Part shown: piece after piece, positions 7,073-14,025 of the stretch | Position numbering within the stretch: position 1 is the first letter of the stretch | Layout of the letters: each line of letters begins with the position of its first letter | NCBI GenBank assembly: GCA_030605245.1 | Contig: JAUWIS010000006.1 | Location: 1-15,787 of the forward strand | Source: Methanobacteriota archaeon | GTDB taxonomy: Archaea > Thermoplasmatota > JASEFT01 > JAUWIS01 | Direction of reading: 5' to 3' | Length of the DNA: 15,787 nucleotides | Notes under the pieces: generated by a model | Database searches by the model: none | Told to the model about the DNA's origin: nothing | The model's input: only the letters and a program-made list of their open reading frames with translations | Position numbers and translations under genes: made by a program

Positions 7073-8017
7073 TTACTCCACAAACAAACCGGGATGAAAC
7101 CATTTTGCAAAGGTCTCAAGTCCATCAACAAGACGCGGGCTTGACGTAACTATATGTGTGTCTATTGAGTAAACCCTGTTGTTTTTCACTGCGCTGATAT
7201 TTTCCCATCCATCCCTATTTTTTATTTCATCAACAGCTGCACCATAACTCACAACAACAATCACGTCCGGGTTTTTTGCTATTATGTACTCATCTGTTAA
7301 ATCAGGATACCTTAAAGGTTCATCAGCAGCAATACTGATGCCACCCGCCATAAATATCAGTTCATTCGTAAATGTACCCTGTCCCGTGCTCCTACCCCTT
7401 TTTAACAACTCATAATAAACAAGTGGTCTTTCTGTTTTATTCAATCCTCCAACCAAATTTGTTATGTTATCAATTTTATCCTGCATTTCATCAACAAGAC
7501 TGTCTGCCTCTGATGTTTTATTCATGATTAAACCATAAAGTTTTATCATATTCATCACATCATCAACCGATTCCGGATTAATGTACATCACTGTTGTTTC
7601 ATCCTCCAGGCTTTCAATACTGTTCCTACCATACCACCATGTTATTACAAGGTCCGGGTTGAGACCAATGATTATCTCCAAACTTGGGCTGTAACATGAG
7701 CCAACCTTTGTTTTGTTTTCAGCATCAGAAGGATAATCAGAGTATTTGTCCACACCAACAATCTTGTCACCGCATCCGATCTCGTAAAGTATTTCTGTTG
7801 AGGATGATGCCATGCTCACAATCCTCTCCGGTGTCTTAGTAATTTTAATGGTTCTTCCCACACCATCAATGAAACTGACAATCTCTTCAGTTTCCCCAAT
7901 CTCCTTAACCTCAGGGCTTTTTAGGTAATGCGCCAGCACATACCCGCTGCCAAATGCTGCCCCAATTAATACCACTATGGCTATCCAGACACCTATTTTC
8001 TTTATGTTTCTTCTCAT
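7073..8017 (-). CDS. ABC transporter substrate-binding protein (BtuF/FepB type), membrane-anchored
   Basis: This is the extracytoplasmic receptor of the importer. Residues 1-8 are basic and about 9-31 form one hydrophobic segment without a lipobox cysteine, so it is probably held by an uncleaved signal anchor. The body has the two-lobe fold of helical-backbone binding proteins: VSFIDGVGRTIKITKTPERI then SMASSSTEILYEIGCGDKIV in the first lobe, and ELIFMAGGISIAADEPL with IIAKNPDVIVV in the second. At 314 residues the length is normal. The start follows AGGTGATGAT, a clear ribosome site. It opens the five-gene operon and is divergent from nikR, which suggests nickel or a nickel chelate as cargo; residues that would prove the ligand cannot be read from the sequence. 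Confidence 0.94.
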   Translation of the reverse strand: MRRNIKKIGVWIAIVVLIGAAFGSGYVLAHYLKSPEVKEIGETEEIVSFIDGVGRTIKITKTPERIVSMASSSTEILYEIGCGDKIVGVDKYSDYPSDAENKTKVGSCYSPSLEIIIGLNPDLVITWWYGRNSIESLEDETTVMYINPESVDDVMNMIKLYGLIMNKTSEADSLVDEMQDKIDNITNLVGGLNKTERPLVYYELLKRGRSTGQGTFTNELIFMAGGISIAADEPLRYPDLTDEYIIAKNPDVIVVVSYGAAVDEIKNRDGWENISAVKNNRVYSIDTHIVTSSPRLVDGLETFAKWFHPGLFVE

Positions 8018-8027
8018 ATCATCACCT

Positions 8028-8077
8028 GTGTTACTTTTATTTTTTTCGTGCTACAAATATGTGTCTGAACATAAATA
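8028..8077 (-). promoter_or_regulatory. Predicted promoter of the importer operon with NikR-like half-sites
   Basis: On the minus strand TATTTATG (8070-8077) is a reasonable TATA box, which places the start near 8049 and gives a leader of about 32 bases ahead of ATG 8017. On the plus strand GTGTTAC (8028-8034) and GTGCTAC (8048-8054) are separated by 13 bases and cover the predicted start. From memory, GTGTTAC with a spacer of 13-14 bases and GTAACAC is a NikR operator type described for delta-proteobacteria; here the left half fits exactly and the right half poorly. The position is right for a repressor, but the assignment is tentative. Confidence 0.4.
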
Positions 8078-8086
8078 GTTTTGGGC

Positions 8087-8115
8087 AAAACTCATGAGCA
8101 AGGAAAGATATTTTC
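8087..8115. repeat. 29-base direct repeat, copy 1 (nikR/importer intergenic region)
   Basis: AAAACTCATGAGCAAGGAA followed by a T-rich end matches 8145-8173 at 24 of 29 positions, 58 bases apart. This copy lies upstream of both predicted TATA boxes in the divergent region. It may be an operator or the trace of a local duplication. Confidence 0.6.
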
Positions 8116-8122
8116 TTTTATT

Positions 8123-8143
8123 TGTAAGTTGTAAGGTGTAAGG
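8123..8143. repeat. Triple tandem 7-mer TGTAAG(T/G)
   Basis: TGTAAGT, TGTAAGG, TGTAAGG follow each other exactly in frame between the two copies of the 29-base repeat. This spot is upstream of or around the presumed nikR transcription start. It may be replication slippage or a regulator-binding array. Confidence 0.55.
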
Positions 8144-8144
8144 T

Positions 8145-8173
8145 AAAACTCATAAGCAAGGAAGAACATTTCC
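8145..8173. repeat. 29-base direct repeat, copy 2 (nikR leader)
   Basis: This is the second copy of the repeat at 8087-8115. It starts about 25 bases after the weak TATA-like TTTTATTT (8116-8123), so it would begin at the nikR transcription start and fill the leader up to four bases before ATG 8178. That location suits autoregulation. Confidence 0.6.
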
Positions 8174-8177
8174 TGCT

Positions 8178-8591
8178 ATGGAAAAAATTGTAAGATTCGG
8201 TGTTTCCTTAGAACCAGATCTACTGAAAAAATTTGACAAACTTATCAGGAAGAAAGGGTATGCATCAAGGTCAGAGGCAATAAGGGATCTAATCAGGGAG
8301 GAAACAGTCAAACAAAGTTTGGAGAATGAAAATGAGGATATTGTTGGAACATTAACAATAGTGTATGACCATGATGCAAGCAATGTCACAAATAAACTAT
8401 TGGATGTTCAGCATCTGCATCATAAAAACAGTTTATCAACAATGCATGTGCACCTTGATGCGCATAACTGTCTTGAGGTTATTGTTGTTTCAGGGAAGGG
8501 AAAGGATGTACGAAGTATTGCAGATAGAATCACAAGTATCAAGGGTGTTAAGCATGGTAAACTTGTGGTAACAAAAAAGAGGTTTGATTAA
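8178..8591 (+). CDS. nikR: Nickel-responsive transcriptional regulator NikR
   Basis: NikR is a tetrameric ribbon-helix-helix repressor that binds DNA when loaded with nickel. Residues 1-45 form the DNA-binding part: a beta strand VRFGVSLEPDLL and the helix pair with GYASRSEAIRDLIRE. The C-terminal ACT-like domain carries the full high-affinity nickel site: H79 in QHLHH, H90 and H92 in MHVH, and C98 in NCLEV, matching H76/H87/H89/C95 of the E. coli protein. At 137 residues it has full length. It is divergent from a metal-chelate importer and overlaps hypA by one base (TAATG), so the nickel sensor is co-expressed with hydrogenase maturation genes. Repeats in its leader suggest autoregulation. 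Confidence 0.96.
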   Translation: MEKIVRFGVSLEPDLLKKFDKLIRKKGYASRSEAIRDLIREETVKQSLENENEDIVGTLTIVYDHDASNVTNKLLDVQHLHHKNSLSTMHVHLDAHNCLEVIVVSGKGKDVRSIADRITSIKGVKHGKLVVTKKRFD

Positions 8592-8965
8592 TGCATGAGT
8601 TTTCTGTTATGAACCAGATTGTAAATGCGGTTTTGCAGGAAGTAAAAAAACATAACGTGAAATCAGTTAGTGAGGTTCATCTTGAAATAGGAGAACTAAC
8701 ATTTCTCGGACATGAGCAGATGAGATTTGCATACCAGATTTTAACAGAAAAAAACATGCTTAAAAACTCAAAAATTATTATATCTGAAAAAAAGGCAAAA
8801 ATAAAATGCAGTCAATGTAATTATAATGGAAAAATAAAATACGAGTATGACCCAAGTTTTCATTTCTCATTACCAACATTCACATGTCCAAAATGCAGCA
8901 ATCCAGTAGATATTGTTGAAGGAAAGGAATGTGTAATAAAAAGGATTGTGGCTGAGGAGGATTAG
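8591..8965 (+). CDS. hypA: Hydrogenase nickel incorporation protein HypA
   Basis: HypA is the metallochaperone that delivers nickel to the hydrogenase large subunit, normally with the GTPase HypB. The N-terminal MHEFSV includes H2 and the free amino end that bind nickel, which fixes the start at the ATG overlapping the nikR stop. The structural zinc site is complete: C73 and C76 (CSQC) and C99 and C102 (CPKC). The 22-residue spacer between the pairs is longer than in many bacterial HypA proteins, which fits the archaeal form. At 124 residues it is of normal length. No hypB gene is next to it in this window. Its stop is one base before the hypD start. Confidence 0.95.
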   Translation: MHEFSVMNQIVNAVLQEVKKHNVKSVSEVHLEIGELTFLGHEQMRFAYQILTEKNMLKNSKIIISEKKAKIKCSQCNYNGKIKYEYDPSFHFSLPTFTCPKCSNPVDIVEGKECVIKRIVAEED

Positions 8966-8966
8966 T

Positions 8967-10046
8967 ATGTTCAGGTACAGAAATAAAAAAATTTCAGAAA
9001 AAATTGTTTCAAAACTAAAGGAAATGAAATTAAACATAAGATTGATGCATGTCTGCGGAACGCATCAGGACACGCTTGTACGATTTGGGCTGGATGATTT
9101 ACTGAAAAATGCTGGCGTTGAGATCCGTCAGGGTCCTGGGTGTCCTGTTTGTGTTACAACACCAAAGGAGATTGAGGAGGCAATGCTGCTTGCAAGAAAA
9201 GGTAAGATAATAACTGTTTTTGGTGACATGGTAAATGTTCCAGGACAAAAATATTCACTTGCTGATATGAGAACACATGGTTACACTGTGAAAATTGTTT
9301 ATTCCATTGATGATGCATTAAAAATTGCTGATAAAACAAAAAAGGAGGTTGTTTTCATGGCTATCGGCTTTGAGACAACATCTCCGAGTACTGCATCAGT
9401 AATACTAAATAATCCCCCAAAAAATTTTTCAATATTAACCTGCCATAGGATGATTCCACCTGCATTAAAGGCAATTATTGAGATGGGTGAGGTGAAACTC
9501 CATGGGCTTATTGAACCAGGCCATGTAAGGACAATCATCGGCGCAAAACCCTATGAATTTTTATCAAAAGATTACCATGTTCCGCAGGTGATTGCAGGGT
9601 TTGAGCCTCTTGACTTAATGATGGCTGTTTACATGCTTGCGAAACAGATAAAAAATAAAAAGGCAAAGGTTGAGAATGAGTACAAAAGAAGCGTTGAATA
9701 TGAGGGGAATAAAAAGGCAGTAAAAATGATGAACCAGGTGTTTGAAACCCGCGATATTGCATGGAGAGGATTTCCGGTTATAAAGGATTCTGGTTTAAAA
9801 TTAAAAAACAATTTTCAACATTATGATGCAAGAAAAAAATTTGAGGACGAATTAAAAGAATTAAATAACCTTGAGTTTAAGGAACCCAAGGGATGCAGGT
9901 GTGGTGAGATGTTAAGAGGACTTATTGATCCAGATGATTGCTCCTTGTTCGGAAAAATATGCACACCATCTACACCAATTGGTCCATGCATGGTTTCAAA
10001 AGAAGGAAGCTGCAATATTATGTTCAGATACAAAAAAATTGCATAG
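8967..10046 (+). CDS. hypD: Hydrogenase maturation protein HypD
   Basis: HypD is the iron-sulfur scaffold on which, together with HypC, the Fe(CN)2CO group of [NiFe]-hydrogenase is assembled. Visible hallmarks are MHVCGTHQD (C30, H33), the redox-active GPGCPVC pair (C59, C62), GFETTSPSTA, and the C-terminal cluster region GCRCGEML...DDCSLFGKIC...GPCMVSKEGSC, which supplies the [4Fe-4S] ligands. I start it at ATG 8967, one base after hypA, because GAGGAGG lies directly upstream; the open frame runs back to 8946 but only inside hypA. That leaves 359 residues, usual for the family. The obligate partner gene hypC is not in the window. The stop lies two bases from the stop of the convergent hypE. 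Confidence 0.96.
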   Translation: MFRYRNKKISEKIVSKLKEMKLNIRLMHVCGTHQDTLVRFGLDDLLKNAGVEIRQGPGCPVCVTTPKEIEEAMLLARKGKIITVFGDMVNVPGQKYSLADMRTHGYTVKIVYSIDDALKIADKTKKEVVFMAIGFETTSPSTASVILNNPPKNFSILTCHRMIPPALKAIIEMGEVKLHGLIEPGHVRTIIGAKPYEFLSKDYHVPQVIAGFEPLDLMMAVYMLAKQIKNKKAKVENEYKRSVEYEGNKKAVKMMNQVFETRDIAWRGFPVIKDSGLKLKNNFQHYDARKKFEDELKELNNLEFKEPKGCRCGEMLRGLIDPDDCSLFGKICTPSTPIGPCMVSKEGSCNIMFRYKKIA

Positions 10047-10048
10047 AT

Positions 10049-11101
10049 TTAGCATATCCTCGGCACAGGATCACCTATTGGTGTTTCAACAATTCTTCTT
10101 CCGCCAACAACAGTTTTCATTACAACACCTTTAACATTTTTTGTTGCCTCACCAATGATTTCTGCATCTTTTCCTTCCCTTGTTTTTCTTAATGCTTTTA
10201 AAACATCATCTGCTTTTTCCTTTACTATGCCTATTACAACCTTTCCCTCATTCCCTATTTCTAGTGGGTCTATACCAAGGAGTTCACATGCTGATCTAAC
10301 ACCTTCTTTTATCGGTATTTTTTCCTCACCAATTATTATACCAATATTTGATTTTTCAACAAACTCGTTAAGTGTGTTTGCAAGCCCGCCTCTTGTCGGA
10401 TCCTTCATGGAAACAACACCCCCTACATTCAGTATTTTTTCAACCATCTTGTTCAATGGTTTGACATCAGATTTTATTTCACTCTCGTATCCGTAACCTT
10501 CCCTGAATGAAAGAATTGCAATACCATGATCTCCGAGAGAACCAGAAACAATGATTTTATCGCCTTCTCTTATGGATGAATCTTTTATCCATTTCCCATC
10601 AAACTTCCGGTATCTCCTGATTTCCTTTATGTTTTCATCCAATAATTTTGTTCTTAAACCAATACCCGATGTGTTTATGAGCAGTTGCTCAATTGCACCC
10701 GATTCAACAACCTTTGTGTCACCGGTAACAATTGGAACATCAGCATATCTGCTTGTTTTTGACATGCTGAGTAAAATTTTTTCATAATCATCAACAGAAA
10801 ATCCTTCCTCAATAACAAATGCAGATGACAGTGCAACTGGGCTAACACCCATGACTGCTATGTCATTCACTGTTCCTGCAACAGCAAGACTCCCTATGTC
10901 CCCTCCTGGGAAAAACAGTGGTTTAACAGTATGTGAGTCTGTTGTAAAAACAATATTGTTCACAACAGCAGAATCATCCAGAGCAGAAAGAGGAACATCA
11001 ATGTTCTTTGCATTATTTTTCAGATGCTTCAAAACATACTGCTTAATCAGTTTGCTCATCTTTTCCCCACCTGCGCCATCTGCAAGTGTAATTCTTTTCA
11101 T
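10049..11101 (-). CDS. hypE: Hydrogenase maturation protein HypE
   Basis: HypE accepts the carbamoyl group from HypF on its C-terminal cysteine and dehydrates it with ATP to a thiocyanate, which is passed on as the CN ligand of the active-site iron. It belongs to the PurM/AIRS fold: LADGAGGEKM at the start, LDDSAVV, GGDIGSLAVAGTVNDIAVMG and VTGDTKVV are the ATP-binding hallmarks, and DPTRGGLANTLNEF lies in the second domain. The protein ends in PRIC, so the acceptor cysteine is C350, intact at the very end. At 350 residues it is slightly longer than many HypE proteins. It is 45 bases downstream of hypF and has a possible TATA box of its own. Confidence 0.96.
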   Translation of the reverse strand: MKRITLADGAGGEKMSKLIKQYVLKHLKNNAKNIDVPLSALDDSAVVNNIVFTTDSHTVKPLFFPGGDIGSLAVAGTVNDIAVMGVSPVALSSAFVIEEGFSVDDYEKILLSMSKTSRYADVPIVTGDTKVVESGAIEQLLINTSGIGLRTKLLDENIKEIRRYRKFDGKWIKDSSIREGDKIIVSGSLGDHGIAILSFREGYGYESEIKSDVKPLNKMVEKILNVGGVVSMKDPTRGGLANTLNEFVEKSNIGIIIGEEKIPIKEGVRSACELLGIDPLEIGNEGKVVIGIVKEKADDVLKALRKTREGKDAEIIGEATKNVKGVVMKTVVGGRRIVETPIGDPVPRIC

Positions 11102-11123
11102 AATTTCATTATTGTCTTTTCGG

Positions 11124-11133
11124 CATTTAAAGG
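11124..11133 (-). promoter_or_regulatory. Possible hypE promoter (TATA-like box)
   Basis: The minus-strand motif CCTTTAAATG is centred about 27 bases before ATG 11101, so a transcript would begin at or just before the start codon (leaderless or nearly so). Readthrough from hypF is the alternative. Confidence 0.4.
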
Positions 11134-11146
11134 CTTTTACAAATTT

Positions 11147-13369
11147 TCATTTCAATTTATGTCCCACAATCGCATTCTGCCCAACAGAAATCCCCTCATC
11201 ACCGTTGGGTATATTGTCATGTGTTAAAAATTTTTTATTAGATTTTTTTATAAAGGATTCAACAATTTTAGTGATTGTTGTATTATATGATACACCACCT
11301 GTAATACCAATGTATTTAATACCTTTTTCATCTGCTTTTTCAACAGCTATTCTGATTAATTCTTTTAATAAATGATAAACAAATGAGTAGGATAAATCAG
11401 ATTTTTTCTGCTTTGAAATAGACTTGTTTTTTGTGTAATCAACCAACTGCCTGAACATATCAATCGTGCCAACAATTTTTCTTTCCCTGTTAACTATATC
11501 AACATCAAAACCATATTTTAATCTTCCATCCTCAAGATATTTTTCAAGCTTCATCGCTGGCTCACCATCGTATGTCTGTCTCTGGCATATATTAAGATAA
11601 CAGGATAAAGCATCAAGGATCCTGCCAAAACTTGTTGTAAGAGGCGCATTTTTCATGCTTTTTCTGAATATGTCTGATTCTTTTTCATCAAAATAATCAT
11701 TTATATCTGCATCTATCCCAATTTTCTCAAAAATAGCAAAAACAACCCTTCTTGGATCCTTTACAGAGGCGTCACCACCTATCAAAGGTATTTCCTCCAA
11801 GGAACCAACTCTTTCAAATGAATTGTAATTTGATAATAAAACCTCGCCACCCCATATTTTATTATCATTGCCATATCCTGTGCCATCAAGTGTCAATGCA
11901 ACAATTGATTCATTGATTTTGTTATCAACCATTAAAGAGACAGCGTGCGCCCAATGATGCTGGATTTCAAAAAGTTCTGCATCGTGTTTTTCTGATATTT
12001 TTTCCCCAAATTTTCTTGTAACATACCTGGGATGAAGGTCAATACCAACTCCATCAACGGATTTTACACCAAGTAAATGCATAAGATAGAATGTGCTTTC
12101 CTCAAGGAATAAAAATGTGGGATAATATCTAACATTCCCGATATACTGTGAAGAATAGACAGCACTGTTTTTTGATACGGAACTAGAAATGTTCTGTTCA
12201 GCGCCAGCAGAAACAACATTGTTGTCATAATCAACATCTATTTTCATTGGAATCCATCCTCTGGATTTCCTTATAAAAAATTTTCTGTTTTTATACGTTC
12301 TTATGACAGAGTCATCACACCTGTTAACGATTTTTCTGTTATGAAGAAGATAGTAATCTGCCCCGAGGTTGAACACATCATGATTTATAATCATTGGCTC
12401 ATCATGAATATTTGCAGATGTTAAAACAACACCGTCGTTTTTCATGTAATGAAAAAGTATATGATGAATCCCTGAGTATGGAAGCATAACACCGATGTTT
12501 GGAAGGCCGGGTGAGATATCCTCCAAAATCTGGTTAATTTTTTTATCATCTTTTTTCTTTAATAACACAACAGGTTTTTGAACTGATGTTAAAATCTTTT
12601 TTTCATCATCAGTTATTTCGACATATTTTCTAACAGTATCCATATCCTTTAACATAACAGCAAACGGTTTATATTCCCTTTTGTACCATTTCCTCATCTT
12701 TTTTATATCATTCAGCCCACAGCATATATGCATCCCACCCCATCCTTTAAGAACACCAATGATGCCTTTGTCCAGTAGTTCAGCAAATCTTTTAATATTC
12801 CCATCAACAATTTTTTTGTTTTTATCATAAAGAACATACTCAGGACCATGCTCAGGGCAGGAGATTGTCTGGGCATGGAATCGCCGGTTATCAGGACTTA
12901 CATATTCTTTTCTGCATGACTCGCATAAAACAAAATCAGCCATGGATGTATTTTTCCTATCATAAGGAACATCTTTTATCAGAGAAAAACGCGCACCGCA
13001 GTTCGTGCAGTTTGTGAAAGGATAAAGATATCTCCTGTTTTTTTTATCAAACAACTCTGACAAACAGTCATCACATATGCCAGTATCAGGTGGTATGGTC
13101 GAGTACCTGAAACCATTACTGCTTTCTAATATAGTGAAACCATCATACCTATCATTTGATTCCTCAGTTTTAATATCATCAATTCTTGCATTAACGGGTA
13201 ACTCGTTCTTCAAAACAGTTAAAAACTTTTTATGTTCTTTATCAAGACATATCTCAACATTTGAGCCATTGTTCCTAACATAACCCTTCAGACCCATTCT
13301 TTTTGCTATCCTGTAAACTGTGGGTCTGAAACCCACACCCTGGACAACGCCTTGAATGAATATTTTCAC
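11147..13369 (-). CDS. hypF: Carbamoyltransferase HypF
   Basis: HypF makes carbamoyl adenylate from carbamoyl phosphate and ATP and transfers the carbamoyl group to HypE. Domains run in the normal order across 740 residues: acylphosphatase (1-85, VQGVGFRP with R15, and N33), zinc-binding region (C99, C102, C121, C124 and a second set), a YrdC-like domain with KGWGGMHICC, then a Kae1-like domain with HHWAHAVS, LTLDGTGYG and ITGGVSYN. In the second zinc set the usual CPxCGP reads CPEHGP, so the last cysteine is a histidine, which can still bind zinc. No ATG fits; the start is GTG 13369, giving the family N-terminus KIFIQGVVQGVG. A TATA box 26 bases upstream suggests a leaderless mRNA. Confidence 0.96.
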   Translation of the reverse strand: MKIFIQGVVQGVGFRPTVYRIAKRMGLKGYVRNNGSNVEICLDKEHKKFLTVLKNELPVNARIDDIKTEESNDRYDGFTILESSNGFRYSTIPPDTGICDDCLSELFDKKNRRYLYPFTNCTNCGARFSLIKDVPYDRKNTSMADFVLCESCRKEYVSPDNRRFHAQTISCPEHGPEYVLYDKNKKIVDGNIKRFAELLDKGIIGVLKGWGGMHICCGLNDIKKMRKWYKREYKPFAVMLKDMDTVRKYVEITDDEKKILTSVQKPVVLLKKKDDKKINQILEDISPGLPNIGVMLPYSGIHHILFHYMKNDGVVLTSANIHDEPMIINHDVFNLGADYYLLHNRKIVNRCDDSVIRTYKNRKFFIRKSRGWIPMKIDVDYDNNVVSAGAEQNISSSVSKNSAVYSSQYIGNVRYYPTFLFLEESTFYLMHLLGVKSVDGVGIDLHPRYVTRKFGEKISEKHDAELFEIQHHWAHAVSLMVDNKINESIVALTLDGTGYGNDNKIWGGEVLLSNYNSFERVGSLEEIPLIGGDASVKDPRRVVFAIFEKIGIDADINDYFDEKESDIFRKSMKNAPLTTSFGRILDALSCYLNICQRQTYDGEPAMKLEKYLEDGRLKYGFDVDIVNRERKIVGTIDMFRQLVDYTKNKSISKQKKSDLSYSFVYHLLKELIRIAVEKADEKGIKYIGITGGVSYNTTITKIVESFIKKSNKKFLTHDNIPNGDEGISVGQNAIVGHKLK

Positions 13370-13390
13370 AACATGGTATTTGTTGGGTTG

Positions 13391-13398
13391 TATATAAA
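13391..13398 (-). promoter_or_regulatory. hypF promoter TATA box (leaderless start)
   Basis: The minus-strand TTTATATA box is centred about 26 bases before the GTG start of hypF, and no ribosome site lies between them. Both facts point to transcription beginning at the start codon itself. Confidence 0.65.
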
Positions 13399-13581
13399 TT
13401 CTATTTTTGATGCGGGACCCTCAGTTTTTATGATTAATGAATTTGTTGTTATATCTATTTTTGAAATCATATTAAACACATATTGTTCATTCCTAGTCAA
13501 ATAGATATTTTTACATATATAATACTCCATGAGGTGATTATCTATACAAAATTTTCTAAAGGCTCTAAGCAGAGTAGTCAG
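13399..13581. other. A/T-rich gap between the hydrogenase operon and hypF
   Basis: No coding sequence was found in this gap. It has a 10-base inverted repeat ATATCTATTT (13451-13460) and AAATAGATAT (13499-13508), a TATA-like stretch near 13516-13524 readable on both strands, and a small CTCT/AGAG hairpin (13562-13573) soon after the ferredoxin-subunit stop that could end the hydrogenase transcript. A short non-coding RNA is possible but not supported by a known motif. Confidence 0.35.
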
Positions 13582-14025
13582 TTATTTCACAATTAACTCA
13601 TCAGCAAATTTATTGGTGTTTGCCAGAAGAAACTCATCACTCATACTAAGGCATTTCCTTGGGCAGACATCAACACACTGTGAACAGAATGTACAGCGCG
13701 AAATATATATTTTGATTTTCATAGGCGCAGCAAGTCTTGTACCTTCTTTTTCATGGAAGATCACTGCCTTTTCATCAGGAACAAGCTCTATGGCCTTTGC
13801 AGGACAGACCTTTACGCATAATCCGCATCCCACGCATTTATCCCTGTCGTATGATATTTTTCCTCTATAATTAGGTGGAAGTGGAATTGGAGGATTGATT
13901 TTTACTTTCCCTGACCCAACCTTTTCCATCAGAGCTGTTACTGATTTTGGTGTATATTTTACAGGAAACTTGTTTGTCGCAGGCTTTCTGAAAAGCTGCC
14001 TGATTAACTCAAACACCATTGTCAT
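13582..14025 (-). CDS. mbhN: Membrane-bound hydrogenase ferredoxin-like subunit (NuoI/MbhN type)
   Basis: This subunit carries two [4Fe-4S] clusters that pass electrons between ferredoxin and the hydrogenase core. The two motifs are CVGCGLCVKVC (C64, C67, C70, C74) and CTFCSQCVDVC (C111, C114, C117, C121), separated by a 36-residue insert. The N-terminal segment with RKPATNKFPVKYTPKSVT is like other NuoI-type subunits. The 147 residues match Mbh/Ech-type subunits in length. The ATG overlaps the TGA of the membrane subunit by four bases (ATGA). A second ATG two codons later is an alternative start. The order large subunit - membrane subunit - this gene is that of the end of Mbh operons, so it is probably the last gene of its operon. 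Confidence 0.9.
   Translation of the reverse strand: MTMVFELIRQLFRKPATNKFPVKYTPKSVTALMEKVGSGKVKINPPIPLPPNYRGKISYDRDKCVGCGLCVKVCPAKAIELVPDEKAVIFHEKEGTRLAAPMKIKIYISRCTFCSQCVDVCPRKCLSMSDEFLLANTNKFADELIVK

Noticed and set aside
7071..7103. N-terminal extension of the radical SAM gene
   Set aside because: It lies inside the end of the binding-protein gene and no ribosome site supports it; ATG 7070 has one.
10155..11375. Several long plus-strand open frames opposite hypE and the end of hypF
   Set aside because: They are antisense shadows of well-conserved genes; the products look like low-complexity hydrophobic translations with no family motif.
13399..13581. C/D-box small RNA in the gap before hypF
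   Set aside because: No proper pair of C (RUGAUGA) and D (CUGA) boxes with suitable spacing was found on either strand.
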